A DNA stretch of 64,000 nucleotides. Origin: Curvibacter sp. (GTDB lineage Bacteria; Pseudomonadota; Gammaproteobacteria; Burkholderiales; Burkholderiaceae_C). The stretch spans positions 24,849-88,848 of the forward strand of contig JAHRYV010000006.1 of NCBI GenBank assembly GCA_020621965.1, given 5' to 3'. Positions 42,163-51,271 of this stretch are shown in pieces (position 1 is the stretch's first letter; each line of letters begins with the position of its first letter). The notes under the pieces were generated by a model. It ran no database searches, was not told where the DNA came from, and was given only the letters and a program-made list of their open reading frames with translations. The position numbers and the translations under genes were made by a program.

Positions 42163-44025
42163 ATGACCCCAGCCCTTGCCCATTGGCGCTTCTTCCGCGC
42201 CGGCGGTTTCGACCAGGTCCGCCTGGACACCGCCGCCGAACTCCTCCACATCGGTGAACTCGACCAGAAGCTCTGGGTCGCCCTGTCCTGCCCGGTCAAG
42301 GGCATTGAGTTCGATGGCCGCACCCTGGGTTTTGTCGACAGCGACGCCGACGGCCAGGTGCGCGCGCCCGAGCTGATTGCCGCCGTGGCGTGGGCCGGCG
42401 CGCGCCTGAAAGATCCCGAGGTGCTGGCGCAAAAGCTGCCCGGCGTGCCGCTGGTCGCCATCCGTGACGACGACGCCGAAGGGGCGGCGATTGCCGCCGC
42501 CGCACGCGAACTGCTGACCGACCTGAACAGCAGCGACGACATGGTCACCGTGGAAGCCGCCAATGCTGCCCAGCTGCGCCACGCGCAGCGCGCCCAGGTC
42601 GCCTGGGAAGCCGCCGGTGCGGCCGCGCGCCCGCTGGGTGACGCCACCGAGGCCGCGCACGCGGCCGTAGCCGCCGTGGCCGAGAAGGTGGAAGACTGGT
42701 TCGTGCGCTGCCGCCTGGCCGCGTACGACGAGCGCGCGGGCCTGGCACTCAACGCCGCCGATGCCACGCTGGCCGCGCTGGCGGGCACCACGCTCAAGGC
42801 CGACGCCGACAGCGTGGCCGCCTTGCCGCTGGCGCGTGTGCAGGCCGGCGCGGCGCTGCCGCTGACCACCGGCCTGAACCCGGCCTGGGCCGCGCGCCTG
42901 CAGACGCTGCGCGAGGCGGCGGTGGCGCCGCTGCTGGGTGCGCGCGACACGCTGAGCGAAGCCGACTGGCAGGCGCTGAAGGACAAGCTGGTCCCCTACG
43001 CCACCTGGCTGGCCGCCAAACCCGACCCGGCGGCCGAAGGCGACGGCGTGCGCCAGCTGGAGAAGCTGGCCCACTACGTGCGTGACCTGCAGCAGCTGGC
43101 CAACAACTTCGTCGCCTTCCGCGACTTCTACACCCGGCAGGGCAAAGCCACCTTCCAGGTCGGCACGCTCTACCTGGACGGCCGCTCGGCCGAGCTCTGC
43201 GTGGCCGTCAACGATGCCACCCGCCACGCGGCCATGGCCGGGCTGGCGCGCATCTGCCTGGTCTATTGCGACTGCGTGCGCGGCAGCGAGAAGCTGAGCA
43301 TTGCCGCCGCCTTCACCGCCGGCGACTCGGACCAGCTCATGGTCGGGCGCAACGGCGTGTTCTACGACCGCCAGGGCCGCGACTGGGACGCCACCATCAG
43401 CAAGCTCGTGGAGCACCCGATCAGCCTGCGCCAGGCCTTCTGGTCCCCGTACAAGCGGCTGGCGCGTTTTATCGGCGAGCAGCTGCAGAAGGTTGCTGCC
43501 AACAAGGCCAAGGCGGCCGACGACAAGCTGATCGCGGTGGCCGTGGAAAACGGCAAGAAGGTGGCAGCGCCCGCGGCCGCACCGGCCGCACCGCCGCCTT
43601 TCGATGTCGGCAAGTTCGCCGGCATCTTTGCCGCCATCGGCCTGGCGGTGGGCGCCATCGGCTCGGCCCTGGTGGCGGCGCTGACCGGGCTGTTCGCGCT
43701 CAAATGGTGGCAGCTGCCGATTGCCCTGGCCGGCCTGCTGCTCGTCATCTCGGCCCCGGCCGTCATCCTGGCCTGGTTCAAGCTGCGCAGCCGCAACCTG
43801 GGCCCCATCCTGGACGCCAACGGCTGGGCCATCAACGCGCGCGCCAAGATCAACATCCCCTTCGGCACCTCGCTGACCCAGCTGGCCGAGCTGCCGCCCA
43901 ATGCCGAGCGTGCGCTGACCGACCCCTACGCCGAGAAGAAGAAACCCTGGGCGCTGTACCTCGGCCTCGTGGCCCTGGTGCTGGTGGCGGTGTTTGCCTG
44001 GGTGCTGCGCGACCAGCTGAAATAA
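42163..44025 (+). CDS. Large hypothetical protein with EF-hand-like loop and C-terminal membrane helices
   Basis: 620 residues; AAGGAGG precedes the ATG. Near residue 58 a sequence D-S-D-A-D-G-Q-V-R-A-P-E-L has the spacing of a calcium-binding EF-hand loop. The middle 400 residues are Ala-rich and helical. After a Pro/Ala linker (about 468-480) two membrane helices (IFAAIGLAVGAIGSALVAALTGLFAL; ALAGLLLVISAPAVILAWF) precede a conserved-looking WAINARAKINIPFGTSLTQLAELP tail and a last helix (LYLGLVALVLVAVFAWVL). I do not know a named family. It ends just before the sigma-type promoter of the precursor operon. Confidence 0.75.
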   Translation: MTPALAHWRFFRAGGFDQVRLDTAAELLHIGELDQKLWVALSCPVKGIEFDGRTLGFVDSDADGQVRAPELIAAVAWAGARLKDPEVLAQKLPGVPLVAIRDDDAEGAAIAAAARELLTDLNSSDDMVTVEAANAAQLRHAQRAQVAWEAAGAAARPLGDATEAAHAAVAAVAEKVEDWFVRCRLAAYDERAGLALNAADATLAALAGTTLKADADSVAALPLARVQAGAALPLTTGLNPAWAARLQTLREAAVAPLLGARDTLSEADWQALKDKLVPYATWLAAKPDPAAEGDGVRQLEKLAHYVRDLQQLANNFVAFRDFYTRQGKATFQVGTLYLDGRSAELCVAVNDATRHAAMAGLARICLVYCDCVRGSEKLSIAAAFTAGDSDQLMVGRNGVFYDRQGRDWDATISKLVEHPISLRQAFWSPYKRLARFIGEQLQKVAANKAKAADDKLIAVAVENGKKVAAPAAAPAAPPPFDVGKFAGIFAAIGLAVGAIGSALVAALTGLFALKWWQLPIALAGLLLVISAPAVILAWFKLRSRNLGPILDANGWAINARAKINIPFGTSLTQLAELPPNAERALTDPYAEKKKPWALYLGLVALVLVAVFAWVLRDQLK

Positions 44026-44030
44026 GGCGC

Positions 44031-44059
44031 TGTAAGTTTTCGCGCGCGTCATCGACCAA
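44031..44059 (+). promoter_or_regulatory. ECF-type promoter of the BufA2/HvfA-like operon
   Basis: TGTAAG (44031-44036), 16 bases, CGACCAA (44053-44059). Both boxes are identical to those in front of the ECF sigma gene on the other strand (47322-47351). Start of transcription would be near 44065. Confidence 0.7.
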
Positions 44060-44066
44060 TGGTTCA

Positions 44067-44107
44067 GGCCGGTATGAAAACCGGCCGGGCGGAGCCAGCC
44101 GGCTCCG
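44067..44107 (+). promoter_or_regulatory. Two hairpins in the leader of the precursor operon
   Basis: Perfect stem-loops GGCCGGT-6-ACCGGCC (44067-44086) and CGGAGCC-4-GGCTCCG (44090-44107) lie between the predicted transcription start and the GGAG ribosome site of the precursor gene. They may stabilise the transcript or tune translation. Confidence 0.4.
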
Positions 44108-44134
44108 CTCCAACTGAACTGTCTGGAGATGACC

Positions 44135-44398
44135 ATGAACAAGCAATCCCTCCTGAGCCTGGCCGCCGGCGCCACCCTGGCCGCTGCCGCCCTGACTCCC
44201 GCCCACGCCGCCAAGGGCAACCCCTTCGAAGCCAGCAAGCTCGACGCCGGCTACCAGGTGGCCCAGGCCGACGGCAAGAAAAAGGACGGCAAGTGCGGTG
44301 AAGCCAAGTGCGGCAGCACCAAGGCCTCCGACGACAAGAAGAAGGACGGCAGCTGCGGCGGCAAGAAGCCCGAAGCCAGCTGCGGCGCCAAGAAGTAA
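44135..44398 (+). CDS. BufA2/HvfA-like exported precursor peptide (cysteine-containing)
   Basis: 87 residues; GGAG is 6 bases before the ATG at 44135 (an ATG at 44129 is too close to it). Signal peptide MNKQSLLSLAAGATLAAAALTPAHA. Then comes the conserved segment NPFEASKLDAGYQVAQAD, a recognition-type region seen in DUF692-linked precursors. A low-complexity Lys/Gly/Asp tail follows with four cysteines (54, 59, 74, 83) in DGKCG, EAKCG, DGSCG and EASCG units. In Haemophilus and others, cysteines in EGKCG repeats are converted by the DUF692 enzyme to modified residues that bind copper. The same chemistry is likely here (inference). Confidence 0.82.
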   Translation: MNKQSLLSLAAGATLAAAALTPAHAAKGNPFEASKLDAGYQVAQADGKKKDGKCGEAKCGSTKASDDKKKDGSCGGKKPEASCGAKK

Positions 44399-44402
44399 GT
44401 CC

Positions 44403-45260
44403 GTGGACCGCTCCCGCCCGCCGGTGGGTGCCGGCCTGGGCTGGCGGCGCGAGCTGATCGCGCCGCTGGCCGCCGGCGTACCCGAGGTCATCCGCTTCTT
44501 CGAGCTGGCCCCCGAGAATTGGGCCGGCGCGGGCGGCAGTTCGGCGCGCATCCTGCGTGCGTACACCGAGCGCTACCCCTTCGTCTGCCACGGCCTGTCG
44601 CTCTCGCTGGGCGGCCCGGGGCCGCTGGACGAGGCCTGGCTGCGCCGCATCAAGACCTTCATGCGCGAGCACGGCATGACGCTGTATACCGAGCACCTGT
44701 CCTGGTGCGCCGACGAGCGCCAGCTCTACGACCTGCTGCCGATCCCGCAGACCGAAGAGGCCGTGCGCTGGACGGCCGCGCGCATCCGCCGCGCGCAGGA
44801 CATCCTGGAGCAACGCATCGGCATCGAGAACGCCTCCACCTACGTGGCGCCGCCCGGCGCCGAGCTGAGCGAAGCCGAATTCATCACGGCCGTGCTGCAG
44901 GAGGCCGACTGCGGCCTGCACCTGGACTTGAACAACCTCTACGTCAACAGCCGCAACCACGGCTATGACGCCCACGCCTTCCTGCAGGCACTGCCGCTGG
45001 AGCGCACCTGCTACGTGCACGTGGCCGGCCACTACGTGGAGCCCGACGGCCTGATCATCGACACCCACGGCGCCGAGGTGACCGACCCCGTGTGGGCGCT
45101 GCTCGAAGCGGCCTACGCGCGCATCGGCGGTGCCGTGCCGACCTGCCTGGAGCGCGACTTCAATATGCCGGAGCTGCCGCTGCTGGCGGCCGAGGTGGCG
45201 CAGATTGCCCGGCTGCAGGCCGCCGCGCCGCAGCCGGTGCAGACCCGGCAGGTGGCCTGA
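44403..45260 (+). CDS. DUF692 multinuclear non-heme iron oxidative enzyme (MbnB/BufB/HvfB-like)
   Basis: 285 residues from the GTG 4 bases after the precursor stop. TIM-barrel enzyme of the MbnB family. Candidate iron ligands are present: E38 (APEN), H63 (CHGLSLSLGG), E97-H98 (TEHLSW), E142-N143 (IENAST), D175 with N177/N178 (LDLNN), H206 and H210 (VHVAGH), D220 and H222 (DTHG), E250 (LERD). Such enzymes use oxygen and a di- or tri-iron centre to turn peptide cysteines into oxazolone/thioamide or thiooxazole groups. It acts with the next gene product on the small precursor before export. Confidence 0.92.
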   Translation: MDRSRPPVGAGLGWRRELIAPLAAGVPEVIRFFELAPENWAGAGGSSARILRAYTERYPFVCHGLSLSLGGPGPLDEAWLRRIKTFMREHGMTLYTEHLSWCADERQLYDLLPIPQTEEAVRWTAARIRRAQDILEQRIGIENASTYVAPPGAELSEAEFITAVLQEADCGLHLDLNNLYVNSRNHGYDAHAFLQALPLERTCYVHVAGHYVEPDGLIIDTHGAEVTDPVWALLEAAYARIGGAVPTCLERDFNMPELPLLAAEVAQIARLQAAAPQPVQTRQVA

Positions 45261-46010
45261 GTGCACGCCGCCGCGCCCCCCGCCTTCCAGGCCTTCCAGC
45301 ACGCCATGGCGCGCCATCTGCGCGACCCGCATCACACGCCGCGCCCACCCGGCGTGCCGGCGCGGCGGATGGCGGTTTACAACGAGCTGCTGTTCAACAA
45401 CCTCTGCGGCTTCCTCGACAGCTGCTTTCCGGTCTGCCGCCGCCTGCTGGGCGAGCCGCGCTGGCGCCGCCTGAACCGCGCCTTCTACCGCGACTGGCCG
45501 CTGCACACGCCGCTGCAGCGCGAGATCCCGCGCGAGTTCACGCGCTACCTGGCGCATCACACAGTGCCGCGGCTGCCGGCCTGGCTGCCCGAACTCGCGC
45601 ATTACGAATGGGCCGAGCTGGCGGTCGACCTGATGGAGGTGACGCCGCCGGCGCACGACCCCCACGGCGACCTGCTGCAGGCCCCGGTGCTGCTGAACCC
45701 GGCCCACATGAACCTGGGTTACCAGTGGCCGGTGCAGCGCATCGGCCCGGCCTGGCGGCCGCGCCGGCCGCAGCCCACGCAGCTGCTGGTCTGGCGCGAC
45801 GCGGCCGACACCGTGCAGTTCATGCAGCTCAACCCGGTGACGGCGCGGCTGCTGGCGCTGCTGGCGACCGAGCCGCTGACGGGCGAGGCCGCCTGCCGCC
45901 GCATCGCCGCCGAGCTGCAGCACCCCGACCCCGAACTACTCCTCGCCCATGGCGCTGCGCTGCTGGAACAGCTGCGGGCCCAGGGCATCCTGCTGGGAAC
46001 ACGCACATGA
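45261..46010 (+). CDS. DUF2063 partner protein of the DUF692 enzyme (BufC/HvfC-like)
   Basis: 249 residues from a GTG directly after the DUF692 stop codon. N-terminal DUF2063 domain (about 8-100: FQAFQHAMARHLRDP, RMAVYNELLFNNLCGFLDSCFPVCRRLLGEPRW, YRDWPLHTPLQREIPREFTRYL). Databases call this a putative DNA-binding domain. By analogy with MbnC it more likely helps present the precursor to the iron enzyme (established for related pairs, inferred here). The C-terminal half (VTARLLALLATEPLTGEAACRRIAAEL) resembles a peptide-binding helical unit. Its stop overlaps the DoxX gene start. Confidence 0.88.
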   Translation: MHAAAPPAFQAFQHAMARHLRDPHHTPRPPGVPARRMAVYNELLFNNLCGFLDSCFPVCRRLLGEPRWRRLNRAFYRDWPLHTPLQREIPREFTRYLAHHTVPRLPAWLPELAHYEWAELAVDLMEVTPPAHDPHGDLLQAPVLLNPAHMNLGYQWPVQRIGPAWRPRRPQPTQLLVWRDAADTVQFMQLNPVTARLLALLATEPLTGEAACRRIAAELQHPDPELLLAHGAALLEQLRAQGILLGTRT

Positions 46011-46510
46011 ACGCTTTGATGAAGAACACCGCTGCCGCGCTGCAGCGCACCGACCTGCTCGGCCTGTGGCTGGGGCTGCTGAGCCTGCGTCTGCTGCTGG
46101 GCTGGGACTATTTCGAGTCCGGGCTGGAGAAGTTCCAGGGCGAGAACTGGTTCGCCGACATCCAGCAGCGTTTCCCCTTTCCCTTCCACCTCGTGCCGCC
46201 CGAATGGAGCTGGCAGCTCGCCACCTGGTTCGAGCTGCTGGGTGGTCTGGCCCTGGTGCTGGGGCTGGCCACGCGTTTCTTCTCGGTCTCGCTGATCGTG
46301 CTGACCGTGGTGGCGATTGCCAGCGTGCACTGGCCGGCTTCCTGGAACTCGTTTGCCGAGCTGATGCAGGGTTATGGTTTCACCGACAAGGGGCAGGGCA
46401 ACTTCAAGCTGCCGGTGCTCTTCATCGGCATGTTCCTGCCGCTGGTGGCCATGGGGCCGGGCCGGCTGTCGCTGGACCACTGGCTGCGCCAGCGCTGGCT
46501 GGGTCGCTGA
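46007..46510 (+). CDS. DoxX-family membrane protein of the operon
   Basis: 167 residues with four membrane helices; ATGA overlap with the upstream stop. The DoxX pattern LSLRLLLGWDYFESGLEKFQGENWF is followed by WSWQLATWFELLGGLALVLGLATRFFSVSLIVLTVVAIASVHWP and FKLPVLFIGMFLPLVAMGPGRLSLDHWL. DoxX proteins are frequent fourth genes of DUF692 operons (HvfD), perhaps supporting the redox chemistry or export. It converges on the anti-sigma gene with 11 bases between stops. Confidence 0.88.
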   Translation: MNALMKNTAAALQRTDLLGLWLGLLSLRLLLGWDYFESGLEKFQGENWFADIQQRFPFPFHLVPPEWSWQLATWFELLGGLALVLGLATRFFSVSLIVLTVVAIASVHWPASWNSFAELMQGYGFTDKGQGNFKLPVLFIGMFLPLVAMGPGRLSLDHWLRQRWLGR

Positions 46511-46521
46511 TCCGCCGGGGC

Positions 46522-46713
46522 CTAGTCCGCGTCGTCGCGCGGCGCGTCCGGGTAGTGCTGCGTGGCGGCGCGCAGCAGCTCCAACTGCTTGCCGTAGTTG
46601 CGGCAGCCTTGGCAGGTGAGCAGGTGCAGGCGCAGCGGCAGCCGTTCGGTCAGCGCGAGCTCGCGGTCCTGCGCCTCGGACAGCAGGTGGCTGACTTGCT
46701 TGCATTTCAGCAT
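46522..46713 (-). CDS. Small zinc-binding anti-sigma factor (ZAS/zf-HC2 type)
   Basis: 63 residues, overlapping the sigma gene by 7 bases. It is little more than the zinc-binding anti-sigma unit: MLKCKQVSHLLSEAQDRELALTERLPLRLHLLTCQGCRNYGKQLELL, with the H-x3-C-x2-C core at H30, C34 and C37 plus C4 or H9 as the likely fourth ligand. There is no membrane helix, so it is cytoplasmic and probably a redox or metal sensor whose thiols release the sigma factor. Similar small anti-sigmas control DUF692/DoxX genes in Neisseria (established for that group; inferred here). Confidence 0.88.
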   Translation of the reverse strand: MLKCKQVSHLLSEAQDRELALTERLPLRLHLLTCQGCRNYGKQLELLRAATQHYPDAPRDDAD

Positions 46714-47315
46714 GGTTGTTTCTCTCCCGGGGCGAACCAGCCCTGTTCCAGGCAACTGCGCAGCGCGTTGCGGGCGCGGTGCAGGATGACGTTGCAGTTG
46801 GTGACGGTGATGCCGAGCTCCCGGCAGACCTCGGGCGTTTCGAATTCCAGGAACTCGCGCATCATGAAGACCCGGGCGGTGTTCTCCGGCAGGTGATTCA
46901 GGCAGACGTCGAACACGTTCCAGAAGTGCTGCTGGCGCAGCGCGGCCTGCGGGTCGCCCCAATCGCGCGGGCGGGCCTGGGGCGTCCAGTGCTCATTGGC
47001 CTTGAACAGGGTCTCGAAGGTCTGGTCCAGGCTTTCCTCGGCGGCCGAGTAGGCCGAGACATTGGTGCTGCGGGCCTGCTGGCGGATGATGTCCACGATC
47101 TTGTGGCGCAGGATGCCAAAGACCCAGGTCTTGAGCTCGGAGCGGCCGGCAAAAGCGTCGGGTTTGGCCAGCGCCGCCAGCAGCGCCTCCTGCACCGCAT
47201 CCTCGGCGGCGGCCGCATCACGCAGCTGCAGGCGGGCAAAACGCAGCATGTCGCCGCGGATGGCGGCGATGTGGTCGCCGGCGCCGGCGGGAAGTGTCGG
47301 GAAAGTGGTGCCCAT
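46707..47315 (-). CDS. ECF RNA polymerase sigma factor
   Basis: 202 residues. Region 2 (HIAAIRGDMLRFARLQLRDAAAAEDAVQEALLAAL, then ELKTWVFGILRHKIVDIIRQQAR) and region 4 (LNHLPENTARVFMMREFLEFETPEVCRELGITVTNCNVILHRARNALRSCLEQGW) are complete; the linker has the WTPQARPRDW stretch of this sigma subgroup. The predicted -10 box ends 6 bases before the ATG, so the transcript may be leaderless. The anti-sigma gene overlaps its end. The same promoter boxes lie upstream of the DUF692 operon, so that operon and the sigma gene itself are the predicted regulon. Confidence 0.93.
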   Translation of the reverse strand: MGTTFPTLPAGAGDHIAAIRGDMLRFARLQLRDAAAAEDAVQEALLAALAKPDAFAGRSELKTWVFGILRHKIVDIIRQQARSTNVSAYSAAEESLDQTFETLFKANEHWTPQARPRDWGDPQAALRQQHFWNVFDVCLNHLPENTARVFMMREFLEFETPEVCRELGITVTNCNVILHRARNALRSCLEQGWFAPGEKQPC

Positions 47316-47321
47316 CCGGTC

Positions 47322-48543
<1,222 letters not shown>

Positions 48544-48669
48544 TTAGGCGGGGCGCCCAGCGGCGGGCGATTTTGCCGGGGGTATCGGTGCTGGCCCGGG
48601 TGCCGACCGGCCATCTGGCTGAAAATCCAGCCCATCCGCATCGTCTTTGATTACCGAGGAACCCCACCC

Positions 48670-49506
48670 ATGAACCGCGTTGAACGCCACGCCAGTTTTG
48701 GCGGCCGGCAGGAAGTCTGGAAACACACATCCACCACCCTGGGCTGCGACATGAAGTTCGGCATCTACCTGCCGCCGGCCGCCGTGGAAGGCCAGCGCTG
48801 CCCCGTGCTCTACTGGCTGGCCGGCCTGACCTGCAACGAGCAGACCTTCATCACCAAGGCCGGCGCGCAGGAACACGCCGCGCGCCACGGTTTCATCCTC
48901 GTCGCCCCCGACACCAGCCCACGCGGCCCCGGTGTGCCCAATGAAGACAGCTACGACCTGGGCGAGGGCGCGGGCTTCTATGTCAACGCCACCCAGGCCC
49001 CCTGGGCCCAGCACTACCGCATGCAAGACTACGTGGCGCAGGAACTGCCCGCGCTGATCGAGCAGCACTTCCCCGCCACCGATGCGCGCGGCATCTTCGG
49101 CCACAGCATGGGTGGCCACGGCGCCCTCATCACCGCCCTGCGCAACCCCGGCCGTTACCGCAGCGTCTCGGCCTTCGCGCCCGTGGTCGCCCCTACCCAG
49201 GTGCCCTGGGGCCAGAAGGCCTACACGGCCTATCTGGGCGCGGATGCTTCAGCGTGGAAGGAGTGGGACGCGGTGGAACTGGTTGCCACTGCGCAGGAGC
49301 GCCTGCCCATCCTGGTGGACCAGGGCGAGACCGATGAATTCCTGCGCAAGCAGCTGCGCCCCGAGCTGCTGGAACAGGCCTGCACCGCGGCAGGCCACCC
49401 GCTGACGCTGCGCCGCCATGCGGGCTATGACCATAGTTATTACTTCATTGCGAGCTTCATGGCGGATCATTTTGCTCATCATGCGCGGGCTCTGATGGTT
49501 ACCTAG
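48670..49506 (+). CDS. fghA: S-formylglutathione hydrolase
   Basis: 278 residues from the ATG at 48670. Alpha/beta-hydrolase (esterase D) with the nucleophile elbow GHSMGGHGAL (Ser near 146), acid DQGETDEFL near 221 and catalytic His in GYDHSYYFIASF near 256. It completes glutathione-dependent formaldehyde oxidation by releasing formate. The glutathione-dependent formaldehyde dehydrogenase, often adjacent, is not in this window. The product formate also links to PurU, but only as a shared metabolite. Confidence 0.93.
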   Translation: MNRVERHASFGGRQEVWKHTSTTLGCDMKFGIYLPPAAVEGQRCPVLYWLAGLTCNEQTFITKAGAQEHAARHGFILVAPDTSPRGPGVPNEDSYDLGEGAGFYVNATQAPWAQHYRMQDYVAQELPALIEQHFPATDARGIFGHSMGGHGALITALRNPGRYRSVSAFAPVVAPTQVPWGQKAYTAYLGADASAWKEWDAVELVATAQERLPILVDQGETDEFLRKQLRPELLEQACTAAGHPLTLRRHAGYDHSYYFIASFMADHFAHHARALMVT

Positions 49507-49579
49507 TCGTGCCAATCCTCTGTCGCAACCGCAAGCTTGAAAGATGCCCGGCTGCTGGATCCTGGGATGACCCCGCAGC

Positions 49580-50074
49580 CTACCTCGGCCTGGCGTTGTG
49601 CACGGCGAACCAGCTGCTGATGAGGGCGCCGATGGTCACCACGATGGGGCCGGCAGTGTCCGCGATCTCCTGGGCGCTGCGCACGAGCCAGTGGTCCGGG
49701 GGTGTGGTGGGCAGGGGGACGTAGCCGCCTGCCGGGGGCATGCGGTCACTGGGGTCGGCCATGCCGGCGCCAGCCGGTGCGGCCAGGGCAGCTAGCACGG
49801 TGATCAGGAGCCCGGTCAGCCCCAGCCAGGTGCCTTGCCGCAGCCGCGCGACGAGCACCGTGCCCAGGTGCAGGGTCAGCAGCACCCCGATGGCGATCGC
49901 AGGCGCCAGCGCGAGGCGGGTCAGGAAACTTGTCACCAGCACATACGCGCCCCCGATGCCCGCGGCGAGCGCGACCAGCGCGTATTCGGTCGCCGCCCTT
50001 TTAAGCCTGGTGTGCGGCACCGAGGGCGGGGTGAACTCGGGGAGCTGGGAGGGGCGGAACTCGGGTGTCAACAC
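49580..50074 (-). CDS. Hypothetical membrane protein
   Basis: 164 residues with about three or four membrane helices (YALVALAAGIGGAYVLVTSFL; LALAPAIAIGVLLTLHLGTVLVA; WLGLTGLLITVLAALAAPAGAG; then a C-terminal IADTAGPIVVTIGALISSWFAV). The N-terminus is Pro-rich (EFRPSQLPEFTPPSVPHTR). No family recognised. It stands alone between fghA and queA; the ATG at 50074 has no strong ribosome site. Confidence 0.55.
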   Translation of the reverse strand: MLTPEFRPSQLPEFTPPSVPHTRLKRAATEYALVALAAGIGGAYVLVTSFLTRLALAPAIAIGVLLTLHLGTVLVARLRQGTWLGLTGLLITVLAALAAPAGAGMADPSDRMPPAGGYVPLPTTPPDHWLVRSAQEIADTAGPIVVTIGALISSWFAVHNARPR

Positions 50075-50166
50075 GGGCGTTTATCCATGCAATCTGTCTT
50101 ATGTATTCTACGGACGCTTGCTGCAGACGTTCCTGGCCGCAAGGGGCTCGACAGTACAAGCGCTGA

Positions 50167-51216
50167 CTACCGCGATCGCTCCAGCAACATCGCATCCCCA
50201 TAACTGAAAAAGCGGTAGCGCTGGCTGATCGCATGCCGGTACAGCCCCATGATGTGCTCGTAGCCCGCAAAGGCGCTCACGAGCATCATGAGGGTGGACT
50301 TCGGCAGATGGAAGTTGGTGACCAGCAGGTCGGCCACCTGGAACTCGAAGCCCGGGGTGATGAAGATGTCGGTGTCGCCGCTGGCCTGGCCGGTTTTGGC
50401 CCAGGATTCGAGCGTGCGGATGGTGGTGGTGCCCACGGCCACGATACGACCGCCCCTGGCTTTGGTTTCTGCTATCGCCTGCTGCGTGGTCGCGGGCACC
50501 TCGTACCACTCGCGGTGCATGCGGTGCTCGGCCAAGTTCTCGGTCTTGACGGGGGAGAAAGTGCCGGCGCCGACGTGCAGGGTGACGTTGGCGCGTTTCA
50601 CACCGCGGGCTTCCAGCGCGGCCAGCAGACCGGCGTCGAAGTGCAGGGCGGCGGTGGGCGCGGCGGCGGCGCCGGGTTTGGCGGCGAAGACGGTCTGGTA
50701 ACGCGCCACGTCCTCGGCGCTGTCGCCGTGTTCGATGTACGGAGGGAGCGGCACGTGGCCGTGTTGCTCCATCAGGCGGTGCGGTTCTTCGCTGAAACGC
50801 AGGCGGAACAGTTGCCCTTCTTCATCGGGCCAGCGGCCCAGCAGTTCTGCCGTGTAGCCGCCCGTCATCTGCAGCACCGTGCCCACGGCGGGCTTCTTGC
50901 TGACCTTCATGTGGGCCACGACCTCGAAGCCGGGCAGCACACGCTCCACCAGCAGTTCCAGCTTGCCGCCCGTGGGCTTCTCGCCGAACAGCCTGGCTCT
51001 CACCACCTGGGTGTCGTTGAAGACCAGCAGGTCACCGGGCTGCAACAGCCCGGGCAGTTCACGGAAGATGCGGTCGACCGGCTGCGGGCCACGGCCGTCG
51101 AGCAGGCGCGAGGCGCTGCGTTCCGCCGCGGGGTGCTGGGCGATGAGCTCGTTCGGGAGCGCGAAGTCGAAATCGCTGAGGGTGTGGGCGCGTGGGGCGC
51201 CGGAGACGGTAGGCAT
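50167..51216 (-). CDS. queA: S-adenosylmethionine:tRNA ribosyltransferase-isomerase
   Basis: 349 residues from the ATG at 51216; a TTG at 51246 would add ten residues. The enzyme adds the ribosyl part of SAM to preQ1-tRNA to form epoxyqueuosine. Signatures: [54 protein letters not shown], and the late [26 protein letters not shown] and [21 protein letters not shown]. Length and order match E. coli QueA. It diverges from recG with 55 bases between start codons. Confidence 0.95.
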   Translation of the reverse strand: MPTVSGAPRAHTLSDFDFALPNELIAQHPAAERSASRLLDGRGPQPVDRIFRELPGLLQPGDLLVFNDTQVVRARLFGEKPTGGKLELLVERVLPGFEVVAHMKVSKKPAVGTVLQMTGGYTAELLGRWPDEEGQLFRLRFSEEPHRLMEQHGHVPLPPYIEHGDSAEDVARYQTVFAAKPGAAAAPTAALHFDAGLLAALEARGVKRANVTLHVGAGTFSPVKTENLAEHRMHREWYEVPATTQQAIAETKARGGRIVAVGTTTIRTLESWAKTGQASGDTDIFITPGFEFQVADLLVTNFHLPKSTLMMLVSAFAGYEHIMGLYRHAISQRYRFFSYGDAMLLERSR

Positions 51217-51271
51217 GTGCTTGAGGGCCGGACGGACCCGTTCCAAGTGAAAGTGAAGGCAGAATTGTCAC

